Position numbers and translations under genes: made by a program. This document shows, piece by piece, positions 16,093 through 21,784 of a DNA stretch of 21,784 nucleotides. Source of the stretch: Janthinobacterium sp. Lineage in GTDB: Bacteria > Pseudomonadota > Gammaproteobacteria > Burkholderiales > Burkholderiaceae_D. The stretch is from NCBI GenBank assembly GCA_003482555.1, contig DMYQ01000338.1, positions 1 through 21,784 on the forward strand, given 5' to 3'. Under the pieces are notes generated by a model. It was not told where the DNA came from, did no database searches, and worked only from the letters and a program-made list of their open reading frames with translations. Numbering within the stretch: position 1 is the first letter of the stretch; each line of letters begins with the position of its first letter.

Positions 16093-16351
16093 AGCACCCA
16101 CCCTTTAAAAACAATGGCCAGGGAAACGCACCGGCGGCACCGGCGCGGGAAAAAACGGTACGGCAACAACCGTCCAGGCCGATTCTACGGGCCGCCGCGA
16201 TCGTTTTATTGAGAATGGACAAAAGGCCGTCGAAAGCCCGGTCAAGGGCATACTTGTTGAGACCGATCAATGAGGCCGACCCGCATTCTTCCTACCCTAG
16301 CCATTACCGCTCACCTCGGCCGATACCCGGCCAAGCACATTGGAGAACATG
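16093..16351. other. Divergent region between the nucleotide-sugar genes and the prsT-like gene
   Basis: 259 bases without a supported gene. It holds a trivial tandem 9-base repeat GCACCGGCG (16128-16145) and otherwise mixed sequence. I found no convincing sigma70 or sigma54 promoter in either direction, although the two operons must start here. An ORF from 16270 to 16452 is out of frame with the TPR gene and is not supported. Confidence 0.4.
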
Positions 16352-19135
16352 ATGGCCCGGCATATGACCGCTTTGACGACCCTCTCGCGGGGCGCCGCCT
16401 GTGCCACCGTGTTGCTGGCGGCACTGGCCGGCTGTCAGCGCACGCAGGATAGCGCGAGCTTTCTGAAAGATGCCCAGCGATACCGGCAAAAAGGCGATAA
16501 CAAGTCCGCCATCATTGAGTTCAAGAACGCGGTGCAACAGGCGCCGCAAGACGCCGGCGCGCGCCTGCTGCTGGGGCAGATGTATATCGAAGTGGGCGAT
16601 CCTTTGTCGGCGGAAAAGGAGTTGCGCAAGGCGCTGTCCCTGGGCGCGACGCGCTCCGCCGTCATTCCCTCGCTGGGCAAGGCGATGCTGACGATGGGGC
16701 AATTCGACAAGGTGCTGGCCGAAATTCCCGCCGATCCCGCCGACGCCGAACAGATACAGACGCTGGGCTTGCGCGCCAACGCCTATCTGGGTCTCGGCGA
16801 CGCCGAGCAGGCCGGGCAATTATTTGATCGGATGCTGAAGAAACAGCCGGGCCAGGGCGAGGCGCTGCTGGGACTGGCGCGCATCGCCCTGGCGGCGGGG
16901 CAACTCGAGAAGGCTGGCGGCTTGCTCGAACAGGCGTTGCGCAACAACCCGGCCGATATCGACGGCTTGCGCCTCAAGGCCGACATGTTGCATACCCAGG
17001 GCAAGAACGAGGATGCGCTCCTGCTCTACGCGCGCATCCTCGCCCTCCATCCCGACAACGCCCAGGCCCATATCGACATCGCCAATCTGCATATTCAGAG
17101 CGGAAAATTCGTCGAGGCCAGCGCGGAAATCGAAGCCGCCCGCAAGGCCAAGCCGAACAATGTGATGGTGCTGTATGCGCAAGCCTTGCTTGACTTCCGC
17201 GAGGGCAAGAACAAGTCCGCTCTGGACGAGCTGCAACGGGTGCTTCAGGCCCTGCCCGAACATATGCCCAGCATTTTATTGATGGCCGCGGTGCAACTGG
17301 CACTCGGTTCGCCGCAACAGGCCGAGCCATATTTGCACCATTTTCTGGAAGCCAATCCCCGTCACCCTTACGCCAGCAAAATGATGGCCTCCGTCGCACT
17401 GGCGAACGGCAACCCCGACCTCGTGGTCGCGATGATCGTTCCCTTGCTGCGGGACTATCCCAAGGATGTGGAATTGCTGGGCCTGGTCGGTGAGGCGCAC
17501 ATGCGGGCGCGCCGCTTTGCCCAGGCCGCCGAATATTTCGAAAAAGCCAGCGCCCTGGCGCCGCAAACGGCCAAGTTTCACACCGCCCTGGGCGTGAGCC
17601 GGCTCGGCATGGGCGAAAACGCCCGCGCCATCGCCGAACTGGAAAGGGCCACCGCCCTCGACGCCAAGGGATCACAGGCCGGCGTCATGCTGGTCATGAC
17701 CCTGTTGCGCGACAAGGAATACGACAAGGGCCTGGCCGCCGCGAAGGCCCTGGAGGCTCAGCAACCCGGTAATCCCCTGGCCTTCAACCTGGAGGGTGGT
17801 GTTCATCTGGGGAAAAAGGATTACATCAAGGCACGCGCCAGTTTCGAGCGCGCCCTGGCCGTGGATCCCGCTTACCTGCCCGCCATGCAAAACCTGGAGC
17901 AACTCGACCTGGTCGACAAGAAACCGGAACAAGCCCGCAAACGCTACGAGGCGGCATTGGCAAAGGATGGCAAGAATGCCAATCTGATGACGGCGCTGGC
18001 CAGACTGGCCGCAAAGCAGGGTAACCAGGCGGAGGCGACACGTTGGCTCGAGCGAGCCGTCAAGGATAATCCAGACGCGCTGCAGCCGGCCTTGCAATTG
18101 GGTAGCTATTATTTGCAGGCGGGCGAGCCCCGCAAAGGATTGGCACTGGCGAAAACCCTGCAAGCCGGCAATCCCGACAACGTCGACGCGCTGTCGCTGC
18201 GGGCCCAGGCCGAATACGATACGGGCAACCAGGCCGACGCCCTGGAAAGCTACAGCAAGCTTGCCGTGCTGCAGCCCGGCTCGGCGAGTCTGCAATTGCG
18301 CATTGCCGGCATCCAAATGCTGCTCAATGACCGCGATGGTGCCCTGCAATCCGTCAAAAAAGCCCTGGCGGCGCAACCGGGATTGCTGGAAGCACAAGTG
18401 ACACAACTGGCCTTGCTGCTCGACAAGCACAGCTATGAGGAAGCGCTGAGCGTGGCGAAGGGCATCCAGAAGCAAAGGCCGGATCTGGCGGCCGGTTTCA
18501 AGCTCGAAGGCGATGTCATGCTGGCGCAGCAAAAACCCTTGCCCGCCCTCAAACTGTACGAGCAAGCCTACGGCATGAGCAAGGTCGGCCCGGTGATGAT
18601 TCAAATCCACCGCGCCCTGATGCTGGCCGACAAACCGCAGGAAGCCGACACCCGCATCGCCGCCTGGTTGCGCGACAATCCGGACGATGTCTCGACCCGG
18701 CTCTACCTGGCCGGAACGAAACTGGCGCACAAGCAATACAAGTCCGCCATCGAACAATACGAGAACCTCTTGCGTAGGGAGCCGGGCAATATTGTGGCCC
18801 TGAACGACCTGGCCTGGTGCTATCAGCAAGACAAGGACAAACGGGCGCTGCCAACGGCGGAACGGGCCCATCTACTGGCGCCGGCCAATCCAGCCGTGCT
18901 CGATACCTTGGGCTGGATTCTGCTCGAACAGGGCGACCACGCCCGCGCCCTGCCCCTGCTGCAAAAAGCTGCGAACCTGGCCCCGAACGCGCCCGAAATC
19001 GGCTACCACCTGGGTGCCGCCATGCTCAAGGCCGGCGACAAGAAGACGGCCCGCGCCCAGCTCGAAAAAATACTTACATCCAATAAAGACTTCCCCAACC
19101 GGGCCGATGCGCAAGCCCTGCTGGCGCAGCCCTAG
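16352..19135 (+). CDS. prsT: PrsT-like TPR-repeat lipoprotein (exosortase/PEP-CTERM-type EPS locus)
   Basis: A 927-residue protein. Start ATG 16352 has GGAG (16342-16345) at a spacing of six; the directly preceding ATG 16349 is too close. The signal peptide ends in a good lipobox LAGC with Cys28. Almost the whole mature protein consists of tandem tetratricopeptide repeats, for example GDNKSAIIEFKNAVQQAPQD, GDPLSAEKELRKALSLGA, GQLEKAGGLLEQALRNNPAD and ALPLLQKAANLAPNAPEIGY. Size, lipobox and the first repeats fit the PEP-CTERM-system TPR lipoprotein family known as PrsT. Members lie in exopolysaccharide loci and are thought to act in polymer assembly or export at the outer membrane. The next gene begins 21 bases after its stop. 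No exosortase gene is in the window, so membership of the system is inferred. Confidence 0.8.
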   Translation: MARHMTALTTLSRGAACATVLLAALAGCQRTQDSASFLKDAQRYRQKGDNKSAIIEFKNAVQQAPQDAGARLLLGQMYIEVGDPLSAEKELRKALSLGATRSAVIPSLGKAMLTMGQFDKVLAEIPADPADAEQIQTLGLRANAYLGLGDAEQAGQLFDRMLKKQPGQGEALLGLARIALAAGQLEKAGGLLEQALRNNPADIDGLRLKADMLHTQGKNEDALLLYARILALHPDNAQAHIDIANLHIQSGKFVEASAEIEAARKAKPNNVMVLYAQALLDFREGKNKSALDELQRVLQALPEHMPSILLMAAVQLALGSPQQAEPYLHHFLEANPRHPYASKMMASVALANGNPDLVVAMIVPLLRDYPKDVELLGLVGEAHMRARRFAQAAEYFEKASALAPQTAKFHTALGVSRLGMGENARAIAELERATALDAKGSQAGVMLVMTLLRDKEYDKGLAAAKALEAQQPGNPLAFNLEGGVHLGKKDYIKARASFERALAVDPAYLPAMQNLEQLDLVDKKPEQARKRYEAALAKDGKNANLMTALARLAAKQGNQAEATRWLERAVKDNPDALQPALQLGSYYLQAGEPRKGLALAKTLQAGNPDNVDALSLRAQAEYDTGNQADALESYSKLAVLQPGSASLQLRIAGIQMLLNDRDGALQSVKKALAAQPGLLEAQVTQLALLLDKHSYEEALSVAKGIQKQRPDLAAGFKLEGDVMLAQQKPLPALKLYEQAYGMSKVGPVMIQIHRALMLADKPQEADTRIAAWLRDNPDDVSTRLYLAGTKLAHKQYKSAIEQYENLLRREPGNIVALNDLAWCYQQDKDKRALPTAERAHLLAPANPAVLDTLGWILLEQGDHARALPLLQKAANLAPNAPEIGYHLGAAMLKAGDKKTARAQLEKILTSNKDFPNRADAQALLAQP

Positions 19136-19156
19136 CCTGAACTGTATCGGCGCGCC

Positions 19157-21547
19157 ATGTTCCAGCCCTGGATCGCCGGCAAACCGCTGGCCCTGCTCTT
19201 CGGGGCCGCCTTTTTTTGGGCGGCCAGCCATTACCCATTCCAGAATACCTGGCTGGGACCGATTCTGGTCGCGTACGTCGTCCTCTTGTGCTGGCGTCGG
19301 CGGCTGTGGCTGATCGCCCTGCCGGCGCTGTTGCCGGCGCTCGATCTGGCGCCCTGGACCGGTTGGTTTTTTGTGGAAGAAATCGATCTGCTCTTGCTCG
19401 CGACGGCGGCCTTTGCCTACTGGGGCTTGAACGGGACGCAAACACGGGCCCGCCTGCCGGGCCTGGCCAGCCTGTGCATGGGCGCCGTCACCCTGGCTTA
19501 CCTGATCGCTTGCTATCGCGGCTGGCAAGCCGTGCCCTTCGACGCGAATGCCCTCAGCAACTACCTCAGTCCCTACAACAGCTTGCGTCTGGGCAAGGCA
19601 TGGTTCTGGGCGCTGATCCTCTTGCCCGTGCTGGCGCGCGACGCCGGGCCCGCGCTGGCGGGACTGCGCCAGTATTTCATTCCCGGCATGCTGGGTGGAC
19701 TGGCGCTGGTGTCGGCCGCCGACCTGTGGGAGCGCATCGTCTTTCCCGGCTTGAGCAATTTCGCCAGCGATTATCGCACCACCGCACCGTTTTCCGGCAT
19801 GCATACGGGCGGCGCTGCGCTCGACGGCTATCTTGCGCTCAGTCTTCCCTTCGTTGCCGCCTGGCTGCTGACGCGGCAATCGCGGCCGAAAACGGCGGCG
19901 GCGCTGGGTTTGCTGGCCCTGGGCGCCCATGCCGGCCTGACCACGTTTTCGCGCGGTCTGTTCGCCTCCTTCGCCGTCTCGGGCACCATCCTTGCCCTGT
20001 TTCCCCTCGTGCGCGCGCTGAAACTGCGTCAGCTCAGGGGGCGCAACATGATGCTCGGCGCGCTGGTGTGCGGCCTGGGCATATTCGCGCTCGAGCGCAT
20101 GTTTGCCGTCGGCGGCTATCGCGGTCTGCTCGCCGCCCTGATACTGCTGGGGGCCGCGATGGCCCTGTCCACCTGGGCCATCCCGCGCGCGTTGATCCCG
20201 GCCTCCCTGCTGTGCGCGACGGCGCTCGAACTGGTCGTGGGCGGTTTGCTGGCCTCGTCCGACTGGGCCGCCGAAGGCATCTTCAAGCCGCCCTACCTTC
20301 TGTTTTCCCTGTCCGCGCTGACGTTTGGCGCGCTCGCATGGAGCGCGCGCTGGCGCGCCTTGAGCCGGGGCGGCGCCAGCGTCGCCCTGATCGCCTTTTT
20401 TTGTCTGGCCGCCAATACCCTGTGGATAGCGCGACATTGGGGCGGTTCGGCCGCGTCGGCGCCGGCCACCCTGATCATTGCATTTGCCTTGCTGCTGGTC
20501 GTGCTGAATGCCCGGAAAAGGCTGTGGCGCCTGTCGCGCACCAGCCTCAGCTTTGCCGTCGGCGCCACCGCCATCCTCGTGCTGCTCATCCCCGTGAGCT
20601 CCAGTTATTACGCCGGCGAACGTTTTTCCAGCACGCGCGGCGATTTCGACGAACGCCTGCGGCACTGGAACCAGGTGCTCGACATGATGGACGGCGGGGC
20701 TATGACGGCAGCCTTCGGCATGGGCGTGGGGAAATTTCCCGTCACCTATTTTTGGCGCAATCCGATGCGCGAAACACCTGCCACGCTCGACTACCGTAAC
20801 GAGCTCGGCAATGGCTTTGTGCGACTGACCGCGCCGATCTACGCGCGCGGCTATGGCGAACTGCTGCGCCTGTTGCAGAGGGTGCCACTACAGCCCGGGA
20901 CCAATTACATGCTGGCGCTCGATATCAGGCGCGACAAGCCGCAGGCCCGGCTGTATATCAATCTGTGCGCACGCTTGCTGCTCTACCAGCAAGCGTGCGT
21001 CGCGGCGGATCCCCGCCTGTTGCCCGCCGATGGCCAGTGGCACCGTTACGAACAGCCCCTCAACTCAGGCGGCCTGGGCGCCGGCGTCTGGCCCTTGCGG
21101 GCACCGACCCAGCTGGAACTGGCCGCGGAAGGAGAACGGTCGGCCCTCGACATCGATAACGTCAGCCTGCGCCTGGCCAGCGGCGGGCCTGAATTGATAC
21201 GCAACGGCGGCTTTTCCGCCGCCAATGACTACTGGTTTTTCAGCAGCGACCGCCACCACCTTCCCTGGCACGTGAAAAACCTGGCCTTGAATCTGTATTT
21301 CGAGCTCGGCTGGCTGGGACTGACGTCGTTTGGCGCCTTGCTCGCGCTGGCCGCCGCCCGCCTGCTGTCGCGGCGCGGGGACGGGCGCGCCGACGCCCCC
21401 GTCTATCTTGCCGCGCTGGCCGGCTTCCTGACGGTGGGGCTGTTCGACAGCCTGCTCGACGTGCCCCGCCTCGCCCTGCTCTTTTTCCTGGTGCTGTTTG
21501 CCTCCCTCTTGTCGCCTTCGCCTTCTCCCGAAAGACCACCATCATGA
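19157..21547 (+). CDS. O-antigen ligase/polymerase-like membrane protein with an inserted extracytoplasmic domain
   Basis: A 796-residue integral membrane protein with many hydrophobic helices from residue 8 to about 485, then a large polar part, then two or more helices at the C-terminus (about 710-790). The TTFSRGLF stretch and the loop RLRHWNQVLDMMDG...FGMGVGKFP (about 500-530) resemble the periplasmic loop of Wzy/WaaL-type proteins. HLPWHVKNLALNLYFELGWL (about 695-714) looks like the conserved His segment that normally follows it closely. Between them lie about 165 extra residues that look like beta-sandwich, with LDIDNVSLRL and ELIRNGGFSA as in carbohydrate-binding modules. It probably polymerises or transfers the EPS. 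There is no clear ribosome binding site before ATG 19157, so translation may be coupled to the upstream gene. Confidence 0.75.
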   Translation: MFQPWIAGKPLALLFGAAFFWAASHYPFQNTWLGPILVAYVVLLCWRRRLWLIALPALLPALDLAPWTGWFFVEEIDLLLLATAAFAYWGLNGTQTRARLPGLASLCMGAVTLAYLIACYRGWQAVPFDANALSNYLSPYNSLRLGKAWFWALILLPVLARDAGPALAGLRQYFIPGMLGGLALVSAADLWERIVFPGLSNFASDYRTTAPFSGMHTGGAALDGYLALSLPFVAAWLLTRQSRPKTAAALGLLALGAHAGLTTFSRGLFASFAVSGTILALFPLVRALKLRQLRGRNMMLGALVCGLGIFALERMFAVGGYRGLLAALILLGAAMALSTWAIPRALIPASLLCATALELVVGGLLASSDWAAEGIFKPPYLLFSLSALTFGALAWSARWRALSRGGASVALIAFFCLAANTLWIARHWGGSAASAPATLIIAFALLLVVLNARKRLWRLSRTSLSFAVGATAILVLLIPVSSSYYAGERFSSTRGDFDERLRHWNQVLDMMDGGAMTAAFGMGVGKFPVTYFWRNPMRETPATLDYRNELGNGFVRLTAPIYARGYGELLRLLQRVPLQPGTNYMLALDIRRDKPQARLYINLCARLLLYQQACVAADPRLLPADGQWHRYEQPLNSGGLGAGVWPLRAPTQLELAAEGERSALDIDNVSLRLASGGPELIRNGGFSAANDYWFFSSDRHHLPWHVKNLALNLYFELGWLGLTSFGALLALAAARLLSRRGDGRADAPVYLAALAGFLTVGLFDSLLDVPRLALLFFLVLFASLLSPSPSPERPPS

Positions 21548-21784
21548 ACTTCAACGCCCTTGCCTTTGGTTTCAGCCTTGCACTGCTGGTCGCCAGTCCG
21601 GCGCCGGCCGCCGACCAACTGGTGCGCGTGATCGATACGGTCAAACCGTCCATCGTCGGCATAGGCAGCTACCAAAAAACCCGCAGCCCGGCCCTGATCT
21701 TCATCGGCACCGGCTTTGTCGTCGGCGACGGCCTGACGGTGGTGACGGCCGCGCACGTGGCGCAGAAAATGCTGGATGGCGAAG
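21544..21784 (+). CDS. Trypsin-like serine protease, 5' part (partial)
   Basis: The first 80 residues of an exported protein that continues past the window. A signal peptide (MNFNALAFGFSLALLVASPA) ends near APAA-DQ (residue 23-24). Then follow VKPSIVGIG and GTGFVVGDGLTVVTAAHVA, the start of an S1C/HtrA-like trypsin fold with the first catalytic residue His71. The Asp and Ser of the triad are outside the window. Its ATG overlaps the stop of the ligase-like gene (ATGA at 21544-21547), so the two are translationally coupled and the protease probably belongs to the EPS locus. Confidence 0.8.
   Translation, partial: MNFNALAFGFSLALLVASPAPAADQLVRVIDTVKPSIVGIGSYQKTRSPALIFIGTGFVVGDGLTVVTAAHVAQKMLDGE

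Noticed and set aside
16128..16145. Tandem GCACCGGCG repeat
   Set aside because: Only two copies in GC-rich intergenic DNA; no sign of a regulatory array or expandable repeat.
14944..16212. A 422-codon + strand frame opposite the UDP-GlcNAc dehydrogenase gene
   Set aside because: The - strand frame has all catalytic motifs of the dehydrogenase; the + strand frame has none.
18872..20665. A 597-codon Gln/Gly/Arg-rich frame on the - strand opposite the prsT and ligase genes
   Set aside because: Low-complexity composition typical of an antisense shadow; it spans the junction of two well supported + strand genes.

Overview
The window is GC-rich (judged by eye) and gene-dense. The protein families and gene order point to a betaproteobacterium of the Oxalobacteraceae type (Massilia / Duganella / Janthinobacterium relatives). 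This rests on family recognition only: DivK-like receivers beside REC-PAS-GGDEF-EAL proteins, a PrsT-type TPR lipoprotein with an O-antigen-ligase-like membrane protein, and a prkA-DUF444-spoVR operon. No rRNA, tRNA, CRISPR array, insertion sequence or phage gene was seen.

Layout. (1) 1-129: the last 42 codons of an unidentified gene. (2) 351-3813: a signalling cluster on the + strand in which all three parts look damaged or atypical. It holds a PAS fragment that has lost its kinase, a stand-alone receiver whose phospho-acceptor Asp is Ala and whose conserved Thr is Ala, and a REC-PAS-GGDEF-EAL cyclic-di-GMP protein whose C-terminal second receiver is cut off by an in-frame TAG. (3) 3854-6027: a secreted CpdB-like nucleotidase/cyclic phosphodiesterase behind a good match to a PhoB box, so probably a phosphate-starvation scavenging gene. 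(4) 6133-6882: a Sel1-repeat lipoprotein. (5) 6901-8908 (- strand): mtoX (methanethiol oxidase, SELENBP1/SBP56 family) overlapping a SCO1/SenC copper-chaperone gene, a methanethiol-degradation pair. (6) 9191-13719 (+): prkA, a DUF444 (YeaH/YhbH) vWA gene and spoVR, a tightly packed stress-response operon. (7) 13741-16092 (- strand): tviB/wbpO-like UDP-N-acetylglucosamine dehydrogenase and tviC/wbpP-like 4-epimerase, adjoining end to end. (8) 16352-21784 (+), divergent from (7): a PrsT-like TPR lipoprotein, a Wzy/WaaL-like membrane protein with a large inserted extracytoplasmic domain, and the start of a trypsin-like protease.

How the genes work together. The last two blocks look like one exopolysaccharide locus: the - strand pair would make an acidic amino-sugar nucleotide (UDP-GalNAcA type), and the + strand genes would polymerise, ligate or export the polymer. 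The mtoX-SCO pair would oxidise periplasmic methanethiol, with the SCO protein supplying copper. The prkA operon pairs an AAA+ kinase/ATPase with a vWA partner and SpoVR. Its biochemical role is still poorly understood.

The strongest observations are the eroded signalling cluster, the mtoX-SCO operon with an expanded CX5C copper motif, the PhoB box before the nucleotidase, the domain inserted into the polymerase/ligase, and the PrkA triad. I did not find a clearly new defence or mobile system.
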